NCBI GenBank assembly: GCA_031275085.1
Contig: JAISPG010000028.1
Location: forward strand, 208,719-272,718
Reading direction: 5' to 3'
DNA from: Bacteroidales bacterium
GTDB lineage: Bacteria > Bacteroidota > Bacteroidia > Bacteroidales > ML635J-15
DNA: 64,000 nt
The first letter of the stretch is position 1. The number at the start of each line of letters is the position of its first letter. A program made the position numbers and the translations under genes. The notes under the pieces were generated by a model. That model saw only the letters and a program-made list of their open reading frames with translations. It was not told the DNA's origin and searched no databases. Positions 9,649 through 18,421 of the stretch are shown here, in pieces.

Positions 9649-9689
9649 AATTATTATATTTAATTAATCTCTATTTTTTATCTCTAAAT

Positions 9690-10655
9690 TTATAGTCTTC
9701 TAACAGTTTTAGACGTTGTCGGAGTAGGTGATCTTGATATATCAAAGCAATATCTCAACATAATTTCGTGTGATCCGTAAGACCCAATACCCGATAACCC
9801 TATATCATAACTGTAAGCTACACTTATACCATTAACCAGATGCAAACCTACCATAGGTACAATAGCTTCTGTAAATCTATATGATACTCCACCCCAAAAT
9901 CTTTTATTATACAATAACTTAGCATTTAATTGAAATTCTGCTCTTGTTACTCTGTCTGACTGAACTATACCTGATAATAAAAGATCAAAAGATGGGTTTG
10001 GTAATGAATAATTATATCCACCCATTAAATATATATGTAATGGCAACTTACTCGGTACTTCATTTGAAAAACTAACTTTTGGAGATGTTAAATGGGTAAA
10101 AGCTAATCCTGCCCAATATTTATCACCTATTAAAGTTGCTCCAAAATTCAAATCAAAAACAATAACACTGCCCATGTGCGGAATAGCCGGATCTAAATAA
10201 ACACTTCCACCATTTATTGATCCTTGTGTCTGCCATCCCGGATCCGGATCTATTTGCCTGTTAATAGCTCCCAGACCTAACCCCAAACCTAACGTACCAA
10301 AATCAAGTTTCAATCTATATGCGTAATTAAGTTTTATATACAAATCGGTTTGAAATCCGATTATATCTTGTGTTATTCCCAGTCCTATACCGCTGTTTAT
10401 AGCATTTATAGGCATATCAAAAGAAAACAGTGTTGTTATCGGTCGGCCGGCTCCTTTATCCGGCCCATATCCAACCCATTGCTGCCTGTGTGTACTTGTT
10501 ACACACATAGCATTATTTGCCCCTGCAGCACCTGGATTATATGCATTTTCACTATATTCAAATAGACTAAAATGCGCATCGGCCTGCCCTAGTGAGTAAT
10601 TCGCCATTACTCCTAAAACGATAATCAACAGTATTATTCTCCTCATATCAATCAA
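9690..10655 (-). CDS. porP: PorP/SprF family T9SS outer-membrane protein
   Basis: The 321-residue protein has a signal peptide (ending YSLGQ) and the PorP/SprF start AHFSLFEYSENAYNPGAAG, then the typical HRQQWVGY and alternating beta-strand pattern of an outer-membrane barrel. PorP proteins link the GldKLMN core to the cell surface and attach cargo. A second ATG nine bases in (10646) is an equally good start and fits the signal peptide better. The gene is first in the gld operon, after a long AT-rich leader with a promoter-like element. Confidence 0.93.
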   Translation of the reverse strand: MIDMRRIILLIIVLGVMANYSLGQADAHFSLFEYSENAYNPGAAGANNAMCVTSTHRQQWVGYGPDKGAGRPITTLFSFDMPINAINSGIGLGITQDIIGFQTDLYIKLNYAYRLKLDFGTLGLGLGLGAINRQIDPDPGWQTQGSINGGSVYLDPAIPHMGSVIVFDLNFGATLIGDKYWAGLAFTHLTSPKVSFSNEVPSKLPLHIYLMGGYNYSLPNPSFDLLLSGIVQSDRVTRAEFQLNAKLLYNKRFWGGVSYRFTEAIVPMVGLHLVNGISVAYSYDIGLSGIGSYGSHEIMLRYCFDISRSPTPTTSKTVRRL

Positions 10656-11045
10656 TTATATTACTCAATCAATACTTAAATTATATTTTTACAATTTGTA
10701 AATAAACATCATTTATTTTTATTTTCCAAATTTTTATTAACATTTTTTGTTGATAATGCACAATTTATTAAAAATTTATACTTCAAAAAAATCCCAACAA
10801 TATAAAAATATAATTTTTTTCATCTTAAATTAAACCAGATACATCTTACGATTATTATTTTAATTATGTTAACATTTTATATTATTTTTATTAACTTATT
10901 AAAACTCCATTATAGTTTTCAAAGTTATATCATATTTTTTTTCAACAAAAACAGATAAAAATATTTTTTATAATATTTATTAACAAAAGAATTTAAATTC
11001 TTTTTAGCAATAAGCCCAAAACAATTTAATTATAATTGACTGATA
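10656..11045. other. AT-rich 390-nt leader region upstream of the gld operon
   Basis: There is no ORF, repeat or clear hairpin here. The stretch is dominated by A/T runs, and ATTAAC/GTTAAC-like words recur. It separates the 3' end of topA from porP, both on the minus strand. The only recognisable signal is the promoter-like pair listed separately at 10920-10949. Confidence 0.6.
10920..10949 (-). promoter_or_regulatory. Candidate promoter of the porP-gldKLMN operon
   Basis: Read on the minus strand, TTTG (10949-10946) is followed after 18 nt by TAACTTTG (10927-10920), a full match to the Bacteroidota -7 element TAnnTTTG with near-consensus spacing. Transcription would begin near 10913, giving an untranslated leader of about 255 nt before porP. 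Confidence 0.5.
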
Positions 11046-13313
11046 TTATTTATTTTTATTGTTAATTATTTCTTTTGCCTGTTCAGGTGTTAATGTTTCA
11101 GGGTCATAGTCTTTAGGAATCCGATAGTTTTTATTTTCAAAAGAAATATACGGACCATATTTTCCTCTTAAAATTTGCAGACCTGGAATTTCCTCAAATG
11201 TTCTGGTAAATTTTTCTGTTTTTGTCTTTTTTTCCTCAATTATTTCTATTGCTCTTTCTATATCAATAGTGTAAGGATCATCCTGTTTTTTAAGAGCAAA
11301 AAAAGCTTTATTATTCCTGATATAAGGGCCATATTTTCCTATTGCAACAACAACATCATCACCTTCAAACTGACCGATATTACGCGGAAGTTTAAAAAGA
11401 TCCAGCACTTCTTCCAGTGTAATGGTTTCTATATTCTGATTCTTTCTTAAACTTGCATGACGAGGTTCTTCATTACCTTCTATAGATGCATAAGGACCAT
11501 ATTTTCCCATTCGCAGTATAACAGGAAGTCCTGTAGCAGGATCTTTACCGACTTCTCTCTCCCATTTTGAACTTTCTTTTTCCTTTAAGGTCTGGTCAAC
11601 TTTATTACTGAAATCTTTATAAAAATCACCGATCATATTATTCCATATCAATTCTCCCAAAGCTATTTCATCAAATTTTTCCTCGATCTGGGCAGTAAAG
11701 TTATAGTCAAGAATATCATTAAAGTGAGATACAAGATAATCCGTAACTAAAACTCCCATTGAAGTAGGAAATAATTTATTGGTTTCGGAACCATAATTTT
11801 CGGATTGCGTTTTTTCTGTTATTTTATTATTATCAAGTAATAAATAATTTATCTTACGCGTTTTAGCCGGCCGGCTTTCTTTTACAACATATTCACGTTG
11901 CTGTATTGTAGATATTGTAGGTGCATAAGTTGACGGACGACCTATACCTAATTCTTCCATTTTTTTTACCAAACTAGCTTCTGTATATCTGTAAGGAGGC
12001 TGATCAAATTTTTCAACAGCTTCAATCTTAACAACTTCTGCCTGTTCTCCTTTTTTTACTGATGGAATTAGAGATTCTTTTTCTTCATGATGTTCTTCAT
12101 CTGTTGACTCCATGTATATCTTCAGAAAACCGTCAAAAGTCACCATTTCTCCGGTAAGGATAAAACTGATTGTGTTACTTTTGTTATTTATGGAAATAAC
12201 TGTTTTTTCAATTTTTGCATCCGCCATCTGAGATGCTACAGAGCGTCTCCAAATAAGCTCATACAATTTTTGTTCCTGTTTTGATCCTTCTATTGTTGAA
12301 TTTTCAACATACGTAGGACGTATTGCTTCATGAGCTTCCTGAGCTCCTTTTATCTTGGATTTATAACTCCTTACTTTTGAATATTCTTCTCCGAAACTAT
12401 CGAGGATTGTCCTTTTAATAGTATTGATAGCCAAAGAAGACAAATTAAGAGAATCGGTTCTCATATAGGTTATATACCCGTTTTCATATAGACTTTGAGC
12501 AAATTTCATTGTCTGTGAGACAGAAAAACCTAACTTACGTCCGGCTTCCTGCTGAAGTGTTGAAGTTGTAAAAGGCGGTGCCGGTGATTTTTTTCCTGGT
12601 TTTTTAACAATATCTTCAATATGAAATTCTTGTCCTATACAACTCTCCAGAAACGTTTCAGCATCTTTTTTAGTATTAAATTTTTTATTTAATTCCGCTT
12701 TTAATATATTACCATTAATATCAAAATAACCCCAAACTTTATAGTCGGATTTTGTTTTAAAATCGTTAATTTCCCTTTCTCTTTCAACAATAAGCCTTAC
12801 TGCTACAGATTGTACACGTCCTGCAGACAAGGAAGGTTTAATTTTTTTCCACAACAATGGGGATAAGCTAAAGCCTACTAATCTATCAAGAACGCGACGG
12901 GCTTGCTGGGCATTCACAAGATCAATATTAATACTTCTGGGATTTTCAACAGCATGCTTTATTGCATCTTTAGTTATTTCATGAAATACTATTCTTCGTG
13001 TATTCTCCTTATTAAGTTTCAATACCTCGCTCAAATGCCACGAAATTGCCTCTCCTTCACGATCTTCATCGGAAGCCAGCCATACTGTATCTACTTCAGA
13101 TGCCGCCTTTTTAAGCTCGGCTACCACCTTCTTCTTATCAGCAGGTATTTCATATTCGGGAGCAAAATCATGCTCTATATCTATACCCAGATTCTTCTTA
13201 CGCAAATCTCTAACATGACCGTAGCTGGACTTTACAACAAAATCATCACCTAAAAACTTTTTTATAGTTTTTGCTTTAGCAGGTGATTCAACAATAACCA
13301 GATTTTTTTCCAT
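11046..13313 (-). CDS. topA: DNA topoisomerase I
   Basis: A type IA topoisomerase of 755 residues that relaxes negative supercoils. The Toprim domain shows VESPAKAKTIKKFLG (E10) and SDEDREGEAISWH (D82, D84, E86). The catalytic tyrosine is Y283 in YITYMRTDS. The C-terminus has no zinc-ribbon cysteines. It has three GKYGPYA/I repeats (topoisomerase C-terminal repeats), as is usual in Bacteroidota. The start ATG is preceded by TATTTTGCACAAA on the minus strand, a plausible promoter. The gene is divergent from the class A PBP gene over 83 nt. Confidence 0.97.
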   Translation of the reverse strand: MEKNLVIVESPAKAKTIKKFLGDDFVVKSSYGHVRDLRKKNLGIDIEHDFAPEYEIPADKKKVVAELKKAASEVDTVWLASDEDREGEAISWHLSEVLKLNKENTRRIVFHEITKDAIKHAVENPRSINIDLVNAQQARRVLDRLVGFSLSPLLWKKIKPSLSAGRVQSVAVRLIVEREREINDFKTKSDYKVWGYFDINGNILKAELNKKFNTKKDAETFLESCIGQEFHIEDIVKKPGKKSPAPPFTTSTLQQEAGRKLGFSVSQTMKFAQSLYENGYITYMRTDSLNLSSLAINTIKRTILDSFGEEYSKVRSYKSKIKGAQEAHEAIRPTYVENSTIEGSKQEQKLYELIWRRSVASQMADAKIEKTVISINNKSNTISFILTGEMVTFDGFLKIYMESTDEEHHEEKESLIPSVKKGEQAEVVKIEAVEKFDQPPYRYTEASLVKKMEELGIGRPSTYAPTISTIQQREYVVKESRPAKTRKINYLLLDNNKITEKTQSENYGSETNKLFPTSMGVLVTDYLVSHFNDILDYNFTAQIEEKFDEIALGELIWNNMIGDFYKDFSNKVDQTLKEKESSKWEREVGKDPATGLPVILRMGKYGPYASIEGNEEPRHASLRKNQNIETITLEEVLDLFKLPRNIGQFEGDDVVVAIGKYGPYIRNNKAFFALKKQDDPYTIDIERAIEIIEEKKTKTEKFTRTFEEIPGLQILRGKYGPYISFENKNYRIPKDYDPETLTPEQAKEIINNKNK

Positions 13314-13396
13314 TAATCAAAAAATTTGTGCAAAATAAAGAAATTCACGAATAAATTCATAAAAAAAACTTATTTTTACGTCATAATTTTTTTTGT

Positions 13397-15748
13397 ATGG
13401 CTAAAAAGAAAACAAAAGAAACAGGTTATTCTAATAAGTTTGCTAAAAAATTCCTGATCTGGTTCTGGACAATAATATTAGGATTTTTTATTCTTATAGG
13501 TATATATTTTTTACTTACCTCCAAAGGCGTATTTGGAACCATGCCTACATTCGAACAATTAGAGAATCCCAATGAAAACCTTGCTACGAAAATATATTCT
13601 TCAGATCTGGAACTTATCGGTACATATTTCAGAGAAAACAGGATGGCTGTTTCATATGAAGACCTTTCGCCCTATCTGGTGGATGCTTTGATAGCTACCG
13701 AAGATGTCAGATTTCATGAACACAGCGGAGTCGATTTTCGTGCATTACCGAGGGTCTTTGCAGGAATGATTGGCAGCAGCAGCAGAGGAGGAGGAAGCAC
13801 AATAAGCCAACAGCTGGCAAAAATGCTGTTCCCACGAAAAGAATCAATGTCCAAACCAGAGATTGTTCATCGTAAATTCCAGGAATGGATTATTGCTATA
13901 AAACTTGAAAAAAATTATACCAAAGAGGAAATCATTACAATGTATCTTAACAAGTTTGATTTTCTTAATCTTGCTGTTGGCATTGAATCTGCTTCAAGAG
14001 TATATTTCTGCAGTACTCCTGATTCGCTGAAAATACAGCAGGCAGCAATGCTTATTGGAATGGCACAAAACCCATCTTTATACAATCCACTACGAAGACC
14101 TGATGAAACTTTACACAGGCGTAATGTTGTCTTATCACAAATGATGAAATATGATTATTTAAGTCGTGAGGAATTTGATTCTTTAAAGTTATTGCCACTA
14201 GATATTAATTATCAGAAAGTTGATCATAATATAGGACAGGCAACTTATTTCAGAGAATTTCTTCGCTTATGGCTTACGGCAAAAAAACCAGAATATAGCA
14301 ATTATATTGATAAACGTGATTATATTGAAGATTCAATAAACTGGTATAGCGATCCTTCATATGGTTGGTGTAATAAAAATACAAAACCCGATGGTACTTC
14401 TTATGATATATATAAAGATGGCTTACAGATTTATACTACTATAAACAGCCGTATGCAAAAATATGCAGAAGAAGCCGTAGCCGATCATATGGGAAATTAT
14501 ATACAGCCTGAATTTTTCAAAGATCAGAAAACCAATAAAAGAGGTCCATTCGGATATGATGTTACAGATGCTCAGATCGAACAAATAATGCAAAGTTCAA
14601 TGATGCGTACCGAAAGATGGAGAACATTAAAAGCTTCAGGACTTTCTGAAGATTCTATAAAAAATATATTTAACACCCCGATAAAAATGTCGGTATTTTC
14701 ATGGAATGGAGATATTGATACTGTAATGACCCCTATGGATTCATTACGTTATTGCAAATACTATTTACGGGCAAGTTTTATGTCTATGGAACCAAATACC
14801 GGATACGTAAGAGCATATGTCGGCGGAATCAATTATAAACATTTTAAATTTGATCAGGTTACAAAAGCAAGACGCCAGGTCGGTTCTACCGTAAAGCCTT
14901 TTATCTATTGCCTTGCTATGCAAAACGGATATTCTCCATGCCATAAAGTACCTAATATTGAAGTTACATTTAAACTTCCTAAAGGATCATCACAGGAATA
15001 TTATACGCCAAAATATTCTCCGTCAAAATTAGATGGTCAAATGATTACAATAAAACAAGGACTTGCATTATCACTGAACCAAATATCCGCCTGGGTATTA
15101 AAACAGTTTTCACCTCAGGCAGCAGTTAATATTGCAAAAAAAATGGGTGTAAACAGTCATATTGATCCTTATCCTTCAATCTGTGTAGGAGCTGCAGAAG
15201 TCTTACTAAGCGAAATGGTAGGAGCTTATTGTACTTTTGCAAATAAAGGTATATATACAAGACCTATGTATATGACACATATTGAAGATAAAAACGGAAA
15301 TGTACTGGCAACTTTTTCAGCCAACCAATCGGAAGCAATAAGTGAAGAAACTGCTTACCTTATGATAGATCTTATGAAAGGAGTTGTCGACATGGGTACA
15401 TCTGTCAGGTTGAGGACAAAATATGAATTAATGGGTGAATTAGCAGGAAAAACAGGGACAACAAACAACCATTCGGATGGATGGTTTATGGGAATTGCTC
15501 CCGAATTGGTTAGTGGAGCCTGGGTCGGAGGAGAAGAAAGAAGTATCCGCTTTAGATATATGAATATGGGACAAGGTGCAGTATTGGCTCTTCCGATATG
15601 GGCACTGTATATGCAAAAAGTTTATGATGACCCAAAACTTCCATATTCAAGAGATGCTAGATTTGAAAGGCCTACACAACCTCTTTCGGTAGAAATAAAT
15701 TGCGAAGAATACGAAAAGAACAGAAAAAACAGTGACTTTAATCAATAA
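13397..15748 (+). CDS. mrcA: Class A penicillin-binding protein (PBP1A-like)
   Basis: This 783-residue bifunctional peptidoglycan synthase has one N-terminal transmembrane helix (about 19-41). The GT51 glycosyltransferase domain shows EDVRFHEHSGVDF (E102) and GGGSTISQQLAK (131-142). The transpeptidase domain shows the SxxK box STVK (S497, K500), SLN (559-561) and KTGT (685-688), so both active sites are intact. It polymerises glycan chains and cross-links stem peptides in the periplasm. It is divergent from topA. The gene symbol is by family only, since several class A PBPs can coexist. Confidence 0.94.
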   Translation: MAKKKTKETGYSNKFAKKFLIWFWTIILGFFILIGIYFLLTSKGVFGTMPTFEQLENPNENLATKIYSSDLELIGTYFRENRMAVSYEDLSPYLVDALIATEDVRFHEHSGVDFRALPRVFAGMIGSSSRGGGSTISQQLAKMLFPRKESMSKPEIVHRKFQEWIIAIKLEKNYTKEEIITMYLNKFDFLNLAVGIESASRVYFCSTPDSLKIQQAAMLIGMAQNPSLYNPLRRPDETLHRRNVVLSQMMKYDYLSREEFDSLKLLPLDINYQKVDHNIGQATYFREFLRLWLTAKKPEYSNYIDKRDYIEDSINWYSDPSYGWCNKNTKPDGTSYDIYKDGLQIYTTINSRMQKYAEEAVADHMGNYIQPEFFKDQKTNKRGPFGYDVTDAQIEQIMQSSMMRTERWRTLKASGLSEDSIKNIFNTPIKMSVFSWNGDIDTVMTPMDSLRYCKYYLRASFMSMEPNTGYVRAYVGGINYKHFKFDQVTKARRQVGSTVKPFIYCLAMQNGYSPCHKVPNIEVTFKLPKGSSQEYYTPKYSPSKLDGQMITIKQGLALSLNQISAWVLKQFSPQAAVNIAKKMGVNSHIDPYPSICVGAAEVLLSEMVGAYCTFANKGIYTRPMYMTHIEDKNGNVLATFSANQSEAISEETAYLMIDLMKGVVDMGTSVRLRTKYELMGELAGKTGTTNNHSDGWFMGIAPELVSGAWVGGEERSIRFRYMNMGQGAVLALPIWALYMQKVYDDPKLPYSRDARFERPTQPLSVEINCEEYEKNRKNSDFNQ

Positions 15749-15807
15749 ATAGCACTTAATTTTTTGTTTAAAGTGACTGATATGATACTTTTGTTGTTAA
15801 TTTTTAG

Positions 15808-15955
15808 GTTCGGCTTACTTCGGCTTACTTCGGCTTGGTTCGACTACGCTCACCAGCCGACGCTCAGTAGCCACCGCTCAGTAGCCGGTAGTCAGTAATT
15901 GTTGTTCAATAAACACCACTCAGTTCATTTTTAATTTTTCATTCTTAATTTAATC
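15808..15955. repeat. 10/14-nt degenerate tandem repeat element, copy 1
   Basis: The decamers ACTTCGGCTT and GGTTCGACTA are followed by CGCTCA words spaced 13-14 nt, then CAGTTCAT and TTCATTCTTAATT. The same order recurs at 29744-29861, with GCTCACCAG, GCTCAGTAGCC and CCGCTCAGT conserved. It fills the gap between two convergent genes. Confidence 0.75.
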
Positions 15956-16447
15956 CTATTCTTCTTCATCAAAAACTTCATCAAATTTTTTCTCAAATTC
16001 ATTCTTTTTGTCATCTATAGTATTAAATCCTGTACATTTCTTTTTATATGATGAAAAATCCTTTTCTTTTTCCAAATATTTGTAAATATCTTTGGCTTTA
16101 AGATTATCATCTCTTTTCATATAATTAAGATCTGCAATAAAAATATCCAGATATTTACATGCCAGCCTTAAATTTTCATCATAATTATAATGTATTTCCA
16201 CTAATTTTGATGCCGCATCCAAACGCATTAACTGATATTTTCGTTTATCAGCCCTTTGAGGAATATTATCCATTACAATAATAAACTCTGCGGATGCTTC
16301 TTTATACTTTTTTCTTTCAAATGCAGAAACACCTGAATCATAATTTTTTTCGACTCCCTTAAGAAGCTTCTGGGCAGACAAATCTCCAGAATATTGAAAT
16401 ATTACTGCTACAGCAATAAAAAACAGAATTGAATTAAAGTTTTTCAT
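15956..16447 (-). CDS. Small secreted TPR-like protein, function unknown
   Basis: The 163-residue product has a signal peptide ending at SAQ (about residue 26). A helical region follows, GVSAFERKKYKEASAEFIIVMDN, with the A-x3-F-x2-KKY-x-EA spacing of a tetratricopeptide-like helix pair. The tail is strongly charged and acidic (EFEKKFDEVFDEEE). No catalytic motif is visible. It is probably periplasmic or outer-membrane associated. It stands alone on the minus strand between the repeat element and the aldolase gene. Confidence 0.7.
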   Translation of the reverse strand: MKNFNSILFFIAVAVIFQYSGDLSAQKLLKGVEKNYDSGVSAFERKKYKEASAEFIIVMDNIPQRADKRKYQLMRLDAASKLVEIHYNYDENLRLACKYLDIFIADLNYMKRDDNLKAKDIYKYLEKEKDFSSYKKKCTGFNTIDDKKNEFEKKFDEVFDEEE

Positions 16448-16516
16448 AATATATTCTTTAAATTATTTATGTACAAAAAGTTTACCAAAAATAATAATTA
16501 TACTTATAAATATTCC

Positions 16517-17152
16517 TTATTTATTTTTCAACTTATCTATTTCAGATACTTCAATACTATTCAAACCAACACTGATCTCTTTATTCAATGTCAAAATATT
16601 ATAATTAATATTTGCAGTCAGTTCTAATACTTCCATACGGTCATATGCTTCAAAAAGTGAGCTCCCTAATGTTATTGCTCCGTGATTTTTCATTATTCCT
16701 GCATCAGCATTTTTCATTTTACATGCGCATATTTCTGCTAATGTAGTTGTTCCCATTAGTGAATAATCAATCTCCTCTATTTCTCCTAATATATATCTGG
16801 CTTCACCTGTCAAAGTTGTATTAATCTTCATACCCAATACAGCAAAAGTGCTGGCAAATAAAGGATGAGAATGAACAACAGCAGAAATATCAGGACGTCC
16901 TTCATATATCATAAAGTGCATATTATATTCCATACTGGGTTTTAAATCAGGAGTCAAATTATTTAATTTATTATCAAAAACAATTATTTCTTCTGGTTTT
17001 ATACAGGCTTTATCTGTCTGACTTGCCGTAATAAAAATATATCCTTCCTTATTTTTAAAACTGACATTTCCTCCACTGGCTGTTGTAAGACCACGTTTAT
17101 ATAAACGACGCATAATTTTCGCAACTTCTTTTCTTTCTTTTCTGAATATCAT
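16517..17152 (-). CDS. Class II aldolase, probable DHAP-shunt aldolase (Ald2)
   Basis: The 211-residue zinc aldolase has the metal and catalytic residues of the fuculose-phosphate aldolase family: E75 in PSMEYNMH, H94 and H96 in VVHSHP, and H157 in KNHGAITLG. The HSHP form argues against the MtnB dehydratase, which normally has HTHS. It overlaps mtnA by 4 nt. In Rhodospirillum rubrum and some E. coli, an mtnA-linked class II aldolase cleaves (5-deoxy or methylthio) ribulose 1-phosphate to dihydroxyacetone phosphate and an aldehyde. The same role is inferred here. A fuculose or rhamnulose aldolase is the alternative. Confidence 0.85.
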   Translation of the reverse strand: MIFRKERKEVAKIMRRLYKRGLTTASGGNVSFKNKEGYIFITASQTDKACIKPEEIIVFDNKLNNLTPDLKPSMEYNMHFMIYEGRPDISAVVHSHPLFASTFAVLGMKINTTLTGEARYILGEIEEIDYSLMGTTTLAEICACKMKNADAGIMKNHGAITLGSSLFEAYDRMEVLELTANINYNILTLNKEISVGLNSIEVSEIDKLKNK

Positions 17153-18219
17153 AAAAAAAGATTTTTTATTGATTCTTTATCCGGATTTATAATTCCTTTT
17201 TCTGTAATAATTCCTGTAATTAATTCTGCAGGAGTGACATCAAAAGCAGGATTCAAAGCTTTTGAACCTGGATTTGCTACCTGAATTTCAATAATTTTAC
17301 CATTTTTTTGTTTTCCCGAATAATACAAAACTTCCTCCTCTCCTCTTTCTTCTATTGAAATAAGGCTTCCATAATTTGTTTTCAAATCTATTGTGCTTGT
17401 AGGTGCGGCAATATAAAAAGGAATACCATAATATTTTGCTGAAATCGCTTTTTCAAGTGTCCCGATTTTATTTGCAGTATCGCCATTTGCTGCAATACGG
17501 TCTGCTCCGGTTATAATTATATTTATTTTTCCTTTAGACATATAATGAGCTCCGGCATTATCAGGAATTATAGCATGAAGAATACCGTGCTGTTCCAGTT
17601 CCCAAGCCGTAAGTCTTGCTCCCTGACTCCTGGGGCGTGTTTCATCAACATATACAAATATATTTTTTCCCGAATCATGTGCCGTATATAAAGGTGATAA
17701 GGCACTGCCATAATCGACCAAAGCCAGCCAACCTGCATTACAATGTGTTTCTATACCATATCCGTCCTTTATAAGTTCAGCTCCGAAAATTCCTATTTTA
17801 CGGCTTTGTTCTACACATTCATCTGCAATAGCAAAAGCCTCAGATACTGCAAACTCTTTGGAAATTTTAGAAGCTTCTAATACTCTGTCCGTAGCATAAA
17901 ATAAATTAACTGCTGTAGGCCGTGTTGAATCTATTTTCTGCTTTGAAACAAAAAGTTCATTATACAGGTTTTCGTCACTTTTATTATTGTATATCGCCTG
18001 CAGCATTCCATAAGCTCCTGCGGCTCCGATAGATCCTGCACCACGGGTAATCATCGTTTTTATAGCCCTACAGGTTTCATCAATATCATTACACCTGTAA
18101 ATGCTGAATTCAAATGGTAAAAGATTCTGATCAATCATACAAACCGTAGATCCTTCCATCCATAAAGCCCGGTAATGTTTTCCGTTAACATTCATTTGTC
18201 TGATTTTATTTAAGTCCAA
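17149..18219 (-). CDS. mtnA: Methylthioribose-1-phosphate isomerase
   Basis: The 356-residue aldose-ketose isomerase of the eIF2B-like family has catalytic C160 in THCNAGWLA and D240 in ITGADR, the same numbering as in the characterised Bacillus enzyme. It also has RGAGSIGAAGAYG and DETRPRSQGARLTAWEL. It converts methylthioribose 1-phosphate, and in some bacteria 5-deoxyribose 1-phosphate, to the ribulose form. It is directly coupled to a class II aldolase rather than to mtnBCD-type genes. The phosphorylase or kinase that supplies its substrate is not in the window. Confidence 0.94.
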   Translation of the reverse strand: MDLNKIRQMNVNGKHYRALWMEGSTVCMIDQNLLPFEFSIYRCNDIDETCRAIKTMITRGAGSIGAAGAYGMLQAIYNNKSDENLYNELFVSKQKIDSTRPTAVNLFYATDRVLEASKISKEFAVSEAFAIADECVEQSRKIGIFGAELIKDGYGIETHCNAGWLALVDYGSALSPLYTAHDSGKNIFVYVDETRPRSQGARLTAWELEQHGILHAIIPDNAGAHYMSKGKINIIITGADRIAANGDTANKIGTLEKAISAKYYGIPFYIAAPTSTIDLKTNYGSLISIEERGEEEVLYYSGKQKNGKIIEIQVANPGSKALNPAFDVTPAELITGIITEKGIINPDKESIKNLFL

Positions 18220-18258
18220 ATTTAAATGTTTACATTGTCAATTCCTAATTAAGGTTTT

Positions 18259-18347
18259 AGAAAAGAGAAGACGGGAAGAGAGAAAGACCGAAAGAGGGAA
18301 AAAAAGAAGACGGGAAAAAAGGAAAAGAGAAGACCGGAAGAGGGAAA
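18259..18347. repeat. T-free purine tract with internal imperfect repeats
   Basis: The 89 plus-strand bases contain no T and only six C. AAGACGGGAA occurs twice (18269, 18308) and AAGACCGAAAGAGGG is matched by AAGACCGGAAGAGGG 46 nt later (18284, 18330). It lies in the divergent gap between mtnA and the carboxypeptidase gene, whose base composition elsewhere is ordinary. Confidence 0.85.
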
Positions 18348-18421
18348 TAAATTTGTATTTTTAATATTTAGTATTGTGCAAAAGAAAAAATATTAATTTC
18401 ACAAAAAATTTACATTTAATT

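Noticed and set aside
15836-15860. tRNA T-arm-like GGTTCGA
   Set aside because: Part of the decamer repeat; no acceptor stem or anticodon arm around it.
16517-17152. MtnB methylthioribulose-1-phosphate dehydratase
   Set aside because: The zinc site reads HSHP with aldolase-type E75 and H157, and no mtnC or mtnD is present.
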